DNA of 64,000 nt from Actinoplanes sp. KI2 (GTDB taxonomy: Bacteria; Actinomycetota; Actinomycetes; Mycobacteriales; Micromonosporaceae), in assembly GCF_025630775.1 (NCBI RefSeq), contig NZ_JAOSZE010000018.1:110905-174904 (forward strand), read 5' to 3'. Position numbers and translations under genes: made by a program. This document shows positions 25,113 to 33,118 of the stretch, one piece after another (within the stretch, counting starts at the first letter, position 1; each line of letters opens with the position of its first letter). Below the pieces are notes generated by a model. The model searched no databases. It worked only from the letters and a program-made list of their open reading frames with translations, and was not told the origin of the DNA.

Positions 25113-26099
25113 ATGCTTGTTGACTTCGCGGCGGGCGTCGGGGCCTCGCCACTCGAGGTGGAGGCGGCGGCCGCCCGCGCCGAGCGGGACGGTTACGACG
25201 GTTTCGGCGCGGCCGAGAGCAAACATGACGTGTTCACCGCGCTCACGCTCGCGGCCCGGGCCACCGAGACGATCACCTTGCAGTCCGGGATCGCGGTCGC
25301 GTTCGCTCGCAACCCGATGAGCCTAGCGGTGCTCGCGAACGATCTGCAGCTGATCTCCGGCGGGCGGTTCCAGCTCGGACTCGGGTCGCAGGTGCAGGCG
25401 CACATCGAGCGGCGGTTCGCGATGCCGTGGGGGAAGCCGGCCGCGCGGATGGCCGAGTTCGTCGCGGCGGTGCGGGCGATCTGGGACGCCTGGCGTACCG
25501 GCGAGCGGCTGGCGTTCCGGGGCGAGTTCTACCGGCACACGCTGATGACCGACTTCTTCGATCCGGGGCCGAACCCGTTCGGGAACCCGCCGATCCTGCT
25601 CGCCGCGGTGGGGGAGCGGATGACCGCGGTGGCCGGGCAGGTCGCCGACGGCGTGCTCCTGCACCCGCTGACCAGCCCGGCGTACATCCGCGAGCGGACC
25701 CGGCCGATCCTGGGCGGGACGCGCGACGGCTTCAGCCTGTCGCTGTCCGCCTTCGTGGTGCTCGGCGCGGACGAGAAAGCAAGATCAAAGGCCGAGCATG
25801 CGGTACGCGGGCAGATCGCGTTCTACGCCTCGACGCCCGCCTACCGCCCGGTGCTCGACCTGCACGGCTGGGGCGAGCTCGCCGATCGGCTCAACCAGCT
25901 GTCCCGGCGGCAGGCGTGGGCCGAGATGGCCGGGCTGATCAGCGACGACGTGCTCGACACGTTCGCGGTCGGCGGGGACGTGGCGCGCGGGCTGAAGGAC
26001 CGGTTCGACGGGCTGGTCGATCGGATCTCGTTCTACACGCCGTACGAGGTGGACCCGGAGCTGCTCCGGCAGGTGCGCGAATCCGTTGCCGTCCCGTAA
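25113..26099 (+). CDS. LLM-class F420-dependent oxidoreductase (TIGR03617-like)
   Basis: A 328-residue luciferase-like F420 oxidoreductase. The start MLVDFAAGVGASPLEVE, the DGYDGFGAAESKHDVFTAL segment, and GRFQLGLGSQVQAHIERRF with MPWGKPAARMAEF match the TIGR03617-type group. It should use F420H2 or F420 in a TIM barrel; the substrate is unknown. It stands alone, divergent from the propeller lipoprotein. The C-terminus ends with FYTPYEVDPELLRQ. Confidence 0.88.
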   Translation: MLVDFAAGVGASPLEVEAAAARAERDGYDGFGAAESKHDVFTALTLAARATETITLQSGIAVAFARNPMSLAVLANDLQLISGGRFQLGLGSQVQAHIERRFAMPWGKPAARMAEFVAAVRAIWDAWRTGERLAFRGEFYRHTLMTDFFDPGPNPFGNPPILLAAVGERMTAVAGQVADGVLLHPLTSPAYIRERTRPILGGTRDGFSLSLSAFVVLGADEKARSKAEHAVRGQIAFYASTPAYRPVLDLHGWGELADRLNQLSRRQAWAEMAGLISDDVLDTFAVGGDVARGLKDRFDGLVDRISFYTPYEVDPELLRQVRESVAVP

Positions 26100-26156
26100 T
26101 GGTGCGTTTTGACCGTTTTCGCCATGAATTCACCGCTTAGGTGTTGAAATGGCGGG

Positions 26157-27041
26157 ATGCGTAGGATTCCGCTGCACGAGGTGCGCCGCCGCACATGCAA
26201 GCCGCTCGACTCCTGGTGGACGGTTCTGCTGGTCGACCCGTACGCGACCCGCCTGGTCCGGCTGGTCGCGCCCTGGCGCCGGGTCACGCCGAACCGGCTG
26301 ACCGCCCTCGCCGCGGTGCTGGGGGCCGCGGCGGCCGCCTGCTTCGCCGGGCCCGGCCGCTGGTGGCCGGTCGCCGGCGCGCTGCTGTTCCACTGCGGCT
26401 TCGTGGCCGACTGCATGGACGGCAAGATCGCCCGGCTGCGTGACGAGGGGTCGCTCTTCGGCGGCTGGTGCGACTTCATGCTCGACCGGTTGCGCGCGAT
26501 CGCCTGCGCGGCGGCGCTCATGGGCGGTCTGTATCTGCACACCGGTCAGATCCGGTATCTGTGGCTGCTCGCCCTGGTGATCAGTTGTGATCTGCTGCGC
26601 TACCTCAACGCCGGTCAGGTGACGCAGCTGCGGGAGACGGTGGAGCAGCTGCGAACCGCGTACGCGCAGGAACGCCCGGAAACGATCGGAGCGCAGACCG
26701 CGGCACCGCCGTCCGCGCCCGGCGGTCGCGTCAAGGCGGCCCTCGCCGGTCGGCGCATCCGAACCCATCTGTTCAGCGGGATCGAGTTCGAGATGGCCGT
26801 GTTCGTGGTCGGTCCGCTGATCGGTTTCCCCGGCACGACCGCGATCGTCGCCGCGGTGCTGCTGGCGATCTTCGAGCTCCGGATCGTGCGGTACGCGTGG
26901 CGGGTGAGCCGCCCGGCGGCGATTCACAGCCTCGCGACAGCGTCCGGACCCGCCCCGCACAGCATCCGCGCCGATGCTTCTGTCGTCCGGCAGCCATCCG
27001 GAATCAGTGAAATGTCAGAAAACAGCGCCATGGTCTCGTAA
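26157..27041 (+). CDS. CDP-alcohol phosphatidyltransferase-family membrane enzyme
   Basis: A 294-residue membrane protein with the complete CDP-alcohol phosphotransferase signature: DCMDGKIAR followed by G...D...D (SLFGGWCDFMLDR), giving the four metal-binding aspartates near residue 85-110. About six hydrophobic segments flank it. It would transfer a phospho-alcohol from a CDP-linked donor to an acceptor hydroxyl. The long middle loop (QERPETIGAQTAAPP) and the polar C-terminal tail are unusual. The acceptor is unknown and no glycolipid gene lies beside it. Confidence 0.86.
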   Translation: MRRIPLHEVRRRTCKPLDSWWTVLLVDPYATRLVRLVAPWRRVTPNRLTALAAVLGAAAAACFAGPGRWWPVAGALLFHCGFVADCMDGKIARLRDEGSLFGGWCDFMLDRLRAIACAAALMGGLYLHTGQIRYLWLLALVISCDLLRYLNAGQVTQLRETVEQLRTAYAQERPETIGAQTAAPPSAPGGRVKAALAGRRIRTHLFSGIEFEMAVFVVGPLIGFPGTTAIVAAVLLAIFELRIVRYAWRVSRPAAIHSLATASGPAPHSIRADASVVRQPSGISEMSENSAMVS

Positions 27042-27132
27042 CGCCCGCAGTGCCGGGGCGCGACTGCTTCATTCTCCTTCACCCCCCTCGGCCGCGGCAC
27101 CCCCGCCGCGGCCCCGAAGAACAGGAGAACCT

Positions 27133-27609
27133 GTGTCTGTATCCGCTGTCCTGCACCGACGCCGGCGTCTCGCGGCCGGGCTGCTCACGGCGGTCGCGGT
27201 GGCCGCGCTCGCCGCCTGCGGCTCGAACGACTCCGGCGGCGGCTCCTCCTCCGGGACCGGCGACGGCACCGGGACCACGGGCGGGAACGGTCGTGGTGGG
27301 CAGATGGCCGCGTACCTCCAGTGCCTCTCGCAGAACGGTGTGACGATCACGATGCCGTCCGGCGGGCCGGGCGGAGCCGGCCTGCCGTCGGGCGGGCCGA
27401 ACGGTGCCGGTGCGCCGCCGTCGGGGGCGCCCGACGGGGCGGGGAGGCCGTCGGGGATGCCCTCGGGCGGGCCGGGCGGCGGGCGCGGGTTCGAGCTCAC
27501 CAAGCCGGCCGGGGTCAGCGACGCGACCTGGACGAAGGCGACCACGGCATGCGCGGGCCAGAAGCCGTCGGGCGGCGGCAACGGCGGCGCCGGCGGCGGC
27601 TCGAACTGA
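27133..27609 (+). CDS. Gly/Pro-rich lipoprotein next to an FtsX-like permease
   Basis: A 158-residue lipoprotein: basic start, hydrophobic core and lipobox ALAAC (Cys about residue 26), then a Gly/Ser/Thr linker. A conserved-looking AAYLQCLSQNGVTI motif and a C-terminal TKATTACAGQKP motif, each with one Cys, flank a low-complexity region of GGP/PSG repeats. Similar small lipoproteins are often found beside MacB-type exporters in actinomycetes. GTG 27133 has AGGAG eight bases upstream. It lies 117 bases before the permease gene and may be its periplasmic partner. Confidence 0.75.
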   Translation: MSVSAVLHRRRRLAAGLLTAVAVAALAACGSNDSGGGSSSGTGDGTGTTGGNGRGGQMAAYLQCLSQNGVTITMPSGGPGGAGLPSGGPNGAGAPPSGAPDGAGRPSGMPSGGPGGGRGFELTKPAGVSDATWTKATTACAGQKPSGGGNGGAGGGSN

Positions 27610-27726
27610 TCGCGGGGTATCTCGCTCGGTCAGTGATGGGCCGGGCGAGATGCTTACCCGGCGTCCGACCTTTTGCGCGCCGCCGGTCGTAGGATCGCCC
27701 TGATCCGACGACGAGGTGGCTGCGCG

Positions 27727-28926
27727 ATGAACTTCTTCGAGATCATCCGGTTCGCCCTGCGCGGCGTGGCGGTCAACAAGCTGCGCTCGGGCCTGACCAT
27801 GCTCGGCATCCTGATCGGCGTGGCCGCGGTGATCCTGCTGGTCGCGGTCGGCAACGGGTCGGCCAAGGCGGTCGCCGACCGGATCTCGGCGCTGGGCACG
27901 AACACGCTCACCGTGATGAGCGCGAACGGCGGCTCGGCCGGCGCCCGCGGCCTGACCCTCGCGGATGCCGACGCGCTGACCGACCCGGTGCTCGCCCCCG
28001 ACGTCAAGTCGGTCTCGCCGGTGGTCGCCACCTCGACGACCATGGTGTACGGCGGCACCTCGCACACCGTGAACAACTTCGTCGGCACCACGCCCAGCTA
28101 CTTCACCGCGTCGAACACGCCGGTCGCCACCGGGTCCGCGTTCGGCGCCGACGACAACACCGAGGGCCGCCGGGTGGTCGTGATCGGCCAGACCGTCGCC
28201 GAGGACCTGTTTCCCGGCGTCGATCCGGTCGGTCAGCAGATCACCGCGGGCGGCGCGCTGTTCACCGTGATCGGCGTGCTCGCCGAGAAGAGCGAGTCGA
28301 CCGGCGCGTCCGACCCCAACGACATCGCGATCGCGCCGATCGTCGCGGTCCGGCAGGTGCTGACCGGCTATGGCGCGGTGAACTCGATCCTGGTCGAGGC
28401 GGCCGACTCGAAGATGGTGAGCACGGTCGAGTCGGAGGTCGGTGTGATCCTCGACGAGCGGGTGCCGACCGGGTCGGGCGGCACCGCCGGCTACCGGATT
28501 CGCAGCGCCTCGCAGCTGCTGCAGACGCAGACCGCGACCGCCGACACGTTCACCACGCTGCTCGGCGCGGTGGCCGCGATCAGCCTGCTGGTCGGCGGGA
28601 TCGGCATCACCAACATCATGCTGGTCACGGTGACCGAGCGGACCCGGGAGATCGGCATCCGCAAGGCGCTCGGCGCGCAGCGGCGCACCATCATGACCCA
28701 GTTCCTGATCGAGGCGACGCTGCTGAGCTTCCTGGGCGGCGGTCTCGGGGTGGCCGCCGCCCTGATCGGAGCCCGCTTCTCGATCGCCGGGGTGACCCCG
28801 GTCGTGGTGCCCGGCTCGGTCGTGCTCGCCCTGGGCGTATCCGTGGTGATCGGTTTGTTCTTCGGAAGCCTGCCGGCGGCCCGCGCCGCTCGGCTCCGGC
28901 CGATCGACGCACTGCGATACGAGTGA
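27727..28926 (+). CDS. MacB/FtsX-type ABC transporter permease (orphan)
   Basis: A 399-residue permease with the MacB topology: one N-terminal transmembrane segment (SGLTMLGILIGVAAVILLVAV), a ~220-residue MacB periplasmic core domain, then three C-terminal segments with the FtsX motif (GGIGITNIMLVTVTERTREI then GIRKALGAQRRTI). It would couple ATP hydrolysis by a partner ATPase to extrusion or envelope work. No ATP-binding gene lies on either side, which is unusual because these are normally adjacent or fused. The upstream lipoprotein may belong with it. Confidence 0.9.
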   Translation: MNFFEIIRFALRGVAVNKLRSGLTMLGILIGVAAVILLVAVGNGSAKAVADRISALGTNTLTVMSANGGSAGARGLTLADADALTDPVLAPDVKSVSPVVATSTTMVYGGTSHTVNNFVGTTPSYFTASNTPVATGSAFGADDNTEGRRVVVIGQTVAEDLFPGVDPVGQQITAGGALFTVIGVLAEKSESTGASDPNDIAIAPIVAVRQVLTGYGAVNSILVEAADSKMVSTVESEVGVILDERVPTGSGGTAGYRIRSASQLLQTQTATADTFTTLLGAVAAISLLVGGIGITNIMLVTVTERTREIGIRKALGAQRRTIMTQFLIEATLLSFLGGGLGVAAALIGARFSIAGVTPVVVPGSVVLALGVSVVIGLFFGSLPAARAARLRPIDALRYE

Positions 28927-28935
28927 CCGGGCCGG

Positions 28936-29313
28936 TCAGGCCGTGATCTCGATGGAGTCGACCCGGCTCGAGTAGAACGCGACGTGCCCCTTGATCTGCG
29001 CGACCGCGTCCCGGGGCTCCTTGTACTCCCAGATCGCGTCGACGGCCATCGCGCCGCCGGACGGGATCGAGTAGTAGCTCGCGTCCCCCTTGTACGGGCA
29101 GTAGGTCTGCGTCTCGGTCGGCTCGAGCAGCGCGGTGTCGACGTCGGCGAGCGGGATGTACTGCACCGCCGGGTACGTCGACTCCTGCAGGGTCAGCGCG
29201 GCCCGGGTGTCGGCCACCACCGCACCGGCCACCTTGACCACCACGCGCCCCTCGGTCGGAGTGATGGTGATCGGGTGATCCGGGCCGGGCTGGAGAACGG
29301 GCTTGTCGGCCAT
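28936..29313 (-). CDS. DUF427 domain protein
   Basis: A 125-residue protein of the DUF427 family: VVVKVAGAVVADTRAALTLQE leads into the family hallmark TQTYCPYKGDASYYSI and the ending AVAQIKGHVAFYSSRV. The fold is a small beta barrel with an invariant Cys-Pro-x-Lys-Gly core. The function is not established. It is divergent from the YbaK-like gene 51 bases away. Confidence 0.92.
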   Translation of the reverse strand: MADKPVLQPGPDHPITITPTEGRVVVKVAGAVVADTRAALTLQESTYPAVQYIPLADVDTALLEPTETQTYCPYKGDASYYSIPSGGAMAVDAIWEYKEPRDAVAQIKGHVAFYSSRVDSIEITA

Positions 29314-29364
29314 GACTACTCCTCGCGTGCGAACAACTCTCGTCTCCAGGCTACTGTCGATCAC

Positions 29365-29826
29365 ATGCCAGGGCCCGCGGAGACCGCCGCCATCGCGTTG
29401 GGTGTCGATACCAAAGTGCTCCGCCACGGCCCGGTCGCCGGCGTGCGGGAGGCCGCGGCCGCCCAGGGCGTCGAGGTCCGCGACCTGGTCAAGACCATCG
29501 TGGTCCGTCGCGCCGAGGACGACTTCGTGTTCGTTCTGGTCCCCGGCGATCGGCAGATCTCCTGGCCGAAACTGCGCGCCCTGCTCGGCGTCAACCGGCT
29601 CTCGCTGCCGGACGCCGCCACGGCCAAGGACGCGACCGGCTACGAGCGCGGCACGATCACCCCGTTCGGTTCGGCCCGGCCGTGGCCGGTGATCGCCGAC
29701 GAGTCCACCCGCGGCCGCACGATCAACCTGGGCGGTGGCGTGCGCGGCGTCGGCATCCAGGTGGCCGCCGATGCGGCGATCGCCGCGCTCGGCGGGACGT
29801 TCGCCGATGTGACCGAGCAGGCGTGA
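29365..29826 (+). CDS. YbaK/EbsC-family aminoacyl-tRNA deacylase
   Basis: A 153-residue YbaK/ProX-like protein that would hydrolyse mischarged aminoacyl-tRNA in trans. The conserved lysine occurs in RDLVKTIVVR (about residue 45), and FVFVLVPGDRQISW, GYERGTITPFG and GRTINLGGGVRGVGIQV are family segments. The specificity (Cys-tRNAPro, Ala-tRNAPro or other) cannot be told. A TACTGT box seven bases before the ATG suggests a leaderless mRNA. Confidence 0.88.
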   Translation: MPGPAETAAIALGVDTKVLRHGPVAGVREAAAAQGVEVRDLVKTIVVRRAEDDFVFVLVPGDRQISWPKLRALLGVNRLSLPDAATAKDATGYERGTITPFGSARPWPVIADESTRGRTINLGGGVRGVGIQVAADAAIAALGGTFADVTEQA

Positions 29827-29878
29827 CCATGAGGCTCGACGGCGGCGCGATCGCCGTCCGCGGAGTACGTTCACCGTT

Positions 29879-30229
29879 GTGACGAGCGACGACCCGATTC
29901 GGCCCGAAGTTCCCCCGTCCGGCACCGGCTGCGTCGAGTGCCTCGAGGGCGGCGGCTGGTGGTTCCACCTGCGCCGGTGCGCGCAGTGCGGGCACATCGG
30001 CTGCTGCGACAGCTCGCCGGCGCAGCATGCCACCGCGCATTGGCAGGCCACCGGCCACCCGGTCATCCAGTCCTTCGAGCCCGGCGAGGACTGGTTCTGG
30101 GACTACTCGACCGACCAGGCCGGCAACGGTCCCCGCCTGGCGCCGGCCGACAGCCACCCGGCGGACCAGTCCGTGCCCGGCCCGGCCGGCGCGGTCCCGG
30201 CCGACTGGCGATCGCGCCTGAACCGCTAG
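29879..30229 (+). CDS. UBP-type zinc finger protein
   Basis: A 116-residue protein with a stand-alone UBP-type zinc finger at residues ~15-75: CVECLEGGGWWFHLRRCAQC, then CGHIGCCDSS and QHATAHWQATGHPV supply the Cys and His ligands. Bacterial members are common in actinobacteria and their role is unknown; eukaryotic relatives bind ubiquitin C-termini. The C-terminus is Pro/Ala-rich. GTG 29879 follows a TACGTT box by seven bases. The 3' end, including the stop, lies in the first copy of a tandem repeat. Confidence 0.87.
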   Translation: MTSDDPIRPEVPPSGTGCVECLEGGGWWFHLRRCAQCGHIGCCDSSPAQHATAHWQATGHPVIQSFEPGEDWFWDYSTDQAGNGPRLAPADSHPADQSVPGPAGAVPADWRSRLNR

Positions 30230-30313
30230 GGCCCGGCGCCCTCCCCGACCGGCGATCGCGCCTGACCGCCGGCCGGATCGGGCCCGGCGCCCCTCCGGCC
30301 GGCGATCGCACCC
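30207..30313. repeat. Tandem repeat spanning the UBP zinc-finger gene end
   Basis: GGCGATCGCGCCTGA begins at 30207 and again at 30251, with a degenerate third copy (GGCGATCGCACC) at 30301. Units are 44 and 50 bases and each contains GGGCCCGGCGCCC. The first copy holds the last codons and stop of the zinc-finger gene. Confidence 0.85.
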
Positions 30314-30398
30314 GCACCGGTAATCGGAATCGCGTCCGGCGGCGCCTCCGGCTGGCCTAGAGTCGGCACGGGAGACTGACACGGGGGTGTGGTGCGTG

Positions 30399-30869
30399 GT
30401 GTTGTCCGATCCGATGCTCGACGCGATCGCGACCCGGAACGACTGGAGCGAGCCGGACAGCGTCCTGGGCATGTATGTGGCGCAGGTTGATCGCCTGACC
30501 AAACCGGTCGATCCGGGGGTGCCGCTGAGCCTGACCGTGCACGGCCTGATGGTCAGCGGCGACCTGATCCCGCAGTGGCAGTGGTTCGCCGAGGTCAGCG
30601 AGCTCGACGACTACCAGGACGCCTTCTACACCGGCATGGCCGAGCACATGAAGGAGCAGTCTGACCTGGCCCACGACGCGGTCCGGATGCGCGACGTCGG
30701 CGGTGAGGTGACCCACCGCCAGATGACCGCCCTTTTGGTCCCGACCGAGTACATCCACCTGCGCAACACGCGGGTCTATTCGCCGGGCAGCAGGCCGGGT
30801 TCGGGCCGCCTGTGGCGGGGACGGCTCTGTGACGTCTCCGGCTGGACCCCGGGCGCGTTGCCCGACTGA
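30399..30869 (+). CDS. GvpU-like protein
   Basis: A protein of about 156 residues. The core LTVHGLMVSGDLIPQWQWFAEV and the later TEYIHLRNTRVY resemble, from memory, the LNVKGAVISG and FIHLKNTKVY segments of Bacillus gas-vesicle accessory protein GvpU. No other gas-vesicle gene is in the window, so a role outside gas vesicles is likely. The start is uncertain: GTG 30387, 30396 or 30399 are in frame and ATG 30414 is possible. The last 94 bases overlap the convergent DUF6114 gene, and the Gly/Arg-rich tail is encoded there. Confidence 0.65.
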   Translation: MLSDPMLDAIATRNDWSEPDSVLGMYVAQVDRLTKPVDPGVPLSLTVHGLMVSGDLIPQWQWFAEVSELDDYQDAFYTGMAEHMKEQSDLAHDAVRMRDVGGEVTHRQMTALLVPTEYIHLRNTRVYSPGSRPGSGRLWRGRLCDVSGWTPGALPD

Positions 30870-31360
30870 TCGAGACCGAGCTCGACCGTTTCCCGTTCGA
30901 CCGGCGGCGTCCCGTCGGGTTCCGGTTCGATCGGCGGTGCCTCGTGCTCGACCGGCGGTGCCTCGTCTTCGACCAGCGGCGCCTCGTCGAGATCCGGCGC
31001 CGGGGACGCGGGTGCGTGCTTGTCCGGGGACCAGGCGAAGGTGAGCGCCGACCCGACCAGGGCCAGCAGCAGGCCGATCACGAAGCCGCCGAGGTTCGAG
31101 GTGAGCCACGAGGCCAGCGCGAGCACGGCCGCGACCAGCGAGTAGAACAGGTGCTGCGCCGGGTTCACGATGATCAGGATCCCGAGCAGGGCGAGCACGA
31201 TCGGCAGCAGGTAGCCGATGAAGCCCTGCATGCCGACGTGCACGACGACCGGCAGCGGCGCCTTGACGGTCAGGAAGATCTCGGCGCCGCCGAGGAAGAC
31301 GAACAGCCCGCCCCAGAAGGGACGGGCGTGCCGCCAGAGCCAGAACTTGGAGCGGGTCAT
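30776..31360 (-). CDS. DUF6114 membrane protein
   Basis: A 194-residue protein with four hydrophobic segments in the first ~115 residues (FWGGLFVFLGGAEIFLT, GFIGYLLPIVLALLGILI, then LFYSLVAAVLALASWL and FVIGLLLALVGSAL) and an acidic Pro/Glu-rich cytoplasmic or external tail (APPVEHEAPPIEPEPDG). The body matches the DUF6114 family. It is the second gene of an operon with the DUF6230 gene, overlapping it by one base (TGATG). This gene pair is widely conserved in sporulating actinomycetes and has no known function. Confidence 0.87.
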   Translation of the reverse strand: MTRSKFWLWRHARPFWGGLFVFLGGAEIFLTVKAPLPVVVHVGMQGFIGYLLPIVLALLGILIIVNPAQHLFYSLVAAVLALASWLTSNLGGFVIGLLLALVGSALTFAWSPDKHAPASPAPDLDEAPLVEDEAPPVEHEAPPIEPEPDGTPPVERETVELGLDQSGNAPGVQPETSQSRPRHRRPEPGLLPGE

Positions 31361-31998
31361 CAGCAACCGCTGCCGGCGAAGCCCATCCGCAGGTGCGGCA
31401 GGGTGAACCGGGAGGCCGTGGTGGCGTAGTTGTTCTGCCGCAGGTTGTTGATGTCGACGGTGTCCGCCTGCTGGCCGAAGACGCCCTCGCCGCCCTTGAT
31501 GGTCTCGCCGGTGGCCGGGTCGGTCACCTTCTTGAACGTGCTGGCGTCCTGGCCGACGTTGATGTTCTGGAAGTCCGCGTCGCCGTTGATCTGGTCGGAG
31601 TCCACGACCAGGGCGCGGGCCTGGACCTTGTTGCCGTTGTCGCCCGCAGTGATCTTCAGGTTGATGGGGCCCAGCGAGACGCTCTGGCACAGGTTGGTCA
31701 GCTGCGCCTGGTTGATCGCGGACACGATCACCAGCTCCTGACCGCCGTTCTCATCGGTGGCGTTCGGGCTGTTCGGAATCATGTTGTCGATCGTCGCGTA
31801 CTGCTCGAAGCCCTCGCCGTGCAGGTTGGTGGCGGTGACCGTGAACGGCATGCCGGAGATCGAGAAGTTGGCGGCGAGCACGCCGCTCGCGGTCAGGGCG
31901 ACCATGCCGGCGGTCACCGCCCCGGTGATGGCGATCATGCCGCCGAAGCGCTTCCAGCGGACGCCGCCGGCGGCGGAGATCTTCTCCGGTGTGGTCAT
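31360..31998 (-). CDS. DUF6230 exported protein
   Basis: A 212-residue protein of the DUF6230 family. One hydrophobic segment at about 22-45 (GMIAITGAVTAGMVALTASGV) anchors or exports it; the rest is a beta-rich extracytoplasmic domain with LAANFSISGMPFTVTATNL and a C-terminal MGFAGSGC. ATG 31998 has AGGAG seven bases upstream; a longer frame reaches 32058. A TTGACC-17-TAACTT promoter lies 100 bases upstream. It heads the operon with the DUF6114 gene. Older annotations called such proteins cholesterol esterases without evidence. Confidence 0.87.
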   Translation of the reverse strand: MTTPEKISAAGGVRWKRFGGMIAITGAVTAGMVALTASGVLAANFSISGMPFTVTATNLHGEGFEQYATIDNMIPNSPNATDENGGQELVIVSAINQAQLTNLCQSVSLGPINLKITAGDNGNKVQARALVVDSDQINGDADFQNINVGQDASTFKKVTDPATGETIKGGEGVFGQQADTVDINNLRQNNYATTASRFTLPHLRMGFAGSGC

Positions 31999-32097
31999 CC
32001 GGGCACTCCTTTTGTGTGTCGAAAACAATGTCGCGGAATTGCTTTGTAGCTCGGCCACAATGACCGTAAAACTGTCGGAGGTCTATGTAGCGGACCG

Positions 32098-32126
32098 AAG
32101 TTACCGCCCGGTATCAATACGGTCAA
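32098..32126 (-). promoter_or_regulatory. Promoter of the DUF6230-DUF6114 operon
   Basis: On the minus strand, -35 TTGACC (32126-32121) and -10 TAACTT (32103-32098) are separated by 17 bases. Transcription would begin near 32091, leaving a leader of about 93 bases. Confidence 0.55.
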
Positions 32127-32176
32127 GGGGTTGGTACCAGGGATTTCACCTCGCGTAAGGATCCATGTCGATTGGG

Positions 32177-32206
32177 TTGACTCGCCAGTAGCCTCGGGCA
32201 TATACA
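32177..32206 (+). promoter_or_regulatory. Promoter of the secreted-protein gene
   Basis: A -35 TTGACT (32177-32182) and a -10 TATACA (32201-32206) are separated by 18 bases, giving a predicted start near 32213 and a leader of about 120 bases that contains a hairpin. Confidence 0.55.
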
Positions 32207-32228
32207 TCGACGGCATTAATTCTCGCAG

Positions 32229-32254
32229 CGGTGGGCAGAGATAGTCGCCCACCG
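32229..32254 (+). other. Hairpin in the mRNA leader of the secreted-protein gene
   Basis: A perfect 8-base stem (CGGTGGGC / GCCCACCG) with a 10-base loop, just downstream of the predicted transcription start. It may stabilise the mRNA 5' end or serve as an operator. Confidence 0.4.
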
Positions 32255-32334
32255 ATGTATGCCCGGTATGGACCTCTGCTCCCCCCGCAGGTGCCCGCCG
32301 GGTGCGTCCCGTCCTCGAGAGGGAGGAAACACCC

Positions 32335-33012
32335 ATGCGTGCGTCCAGAACCGCCCCGATCGCCGCGCTCGCGGCCCTCGCGCTGGCCCTGACGGCCTCG
32401 CCGGCGCGGGCCGACGACCCGGCGGCGGTGCTCACCACCGGCGCGGCCGGTACCGACGGCGCCAACGTGGCCGTCGGCGACGTGCTGAACGCCTCGGTGG
32501 CGGCCGGCACCACGGCCAACTTCGCCAACGCGGCCGGCGGCTCGACCGGCGTCAAGTGCGCCGTGTCGACCTTCACCGCCACCGTCACCGACAACCCGGT
32601 CGCGCCCGCCGTGGCCACCGAGTCGACCACCGCTCAGGCGTTCTCCTCGTGCACCGCCAACATCGTCGGCGTGACCAAGGTGAACAGCGTGACCGTCAAC
32701 AACCTGCCCTTCGGTACCACGGTGGACAGCGCAACGGGCACGGTCACGGTGACCGGCACGGACACGGCGCCTATCCAGACCACCCTGTCGCTCGGCACCA
32801 TCCTGGGCTCGATCACCTGCGTCTACCGGGCCACGAACGGCTCGATCTCCGGTGTCGCGTCCAACGCCGACAACTCGATCAGCTTCACCGACCAGCCGTT
32901 CAGCAAGACGTCCGGCTCGGTGCTCTGCCCGAGCTCCGGGTTCTTCACCGCGACCTACGCGCCGGTGCAGGACACCTCGGTCGACGGCAGCCCGTCGGTC
33001 TTCACGAACTGA
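32335..33012 (+). CDS. Secreted Ala/Thr-rich beta protein
   Basis: A 225-residue exported protein with a signal peptide (MRASRTAPIAALAALALALTA then ASPARADD, cleaved after about residue 26). The mature part is Thr/Ser/Ala-rich and beta-strand-like with six cysteines, suggesting disulfides (VKCAVSTF, SSCTANIV, SITCVYRA, VLCPSSGF). It looks like actinomycete proteins annotated as Tat-pathway signal-sequence domain proteins, though only one Arg is in the n-region so Sec export is as likely. A strong GGGAGGAAAC site precedes the ATG. A 14-base-stem terminator follows. Function unknown. Confidence 0.8.
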   Translation: MRASRTAPIAALAALALALTASPARADDPAAVLTTGAAGTDGANVAVGDVLNASVAAGTTANFANAAGGSTGVKCAVSTFTATVTDNPVAPAVATESTTAQAFSSCTANIVGVTKVNSVTVNNLPFGTTVDSATGTVTVTGTDTAPIQTTLSLGTILGSITCVYRATNGSISGVASNADNSISFTDQPFSKTSGSVLCPSSGFFTATYAPVQDTSVDGSPSVFTN

Positions 33013-33027
33013 CACTCCTAGGGAAGT

Positions 33028-33066
33028 GTTCACGGCCGGGGTTCCCCCGGAGCCCCGGCCGTGAAC
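33028..33066 (+). terminator. Strong terminator hairpin
   Basis: A perfect 14-base stem (GTTCACGGCCGGGG / CCCCGGCCGTGAAC) with an 11-base loop, starting 16 bases after the stop of the secreted-protein gene and 18 bases before the cellulase -35 box, so it insulates the two. Confidence 0.75.
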
Positions 33067-33083
33067 GCGCTGTTTCGTGCGCG

Positions 33084-33112
33084 TTGACACGGTGTGAGGC
33101 CGCGATCAGTAT
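33084..33112 (+). promoter_or_regulatory. Promoter of the GH9 gene, leaderless
   Basis: A consensus -35 TTGACA (33084-33089), a 17-base spacer and a -10 CAGTAT (33107-33112). The predicted transcription start, seven bases on, is the A of the ATG at 33119, so the mRNA should have no leader. Confidence 0.6.
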
Positions 33113-33118
33113 GTCTGC

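Larger units (their letters stand above)
31999..32334. other. 336-base divergent intergenic region
   Basis: The only gene-free stretch over 300 bases in the window. It is more AT-rich than its surroundings. It holds one good promoter facing each way and a hairpin in the leader of the rightward gene, each listed separately. I see no further gene in it. Confidence 0.7.
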
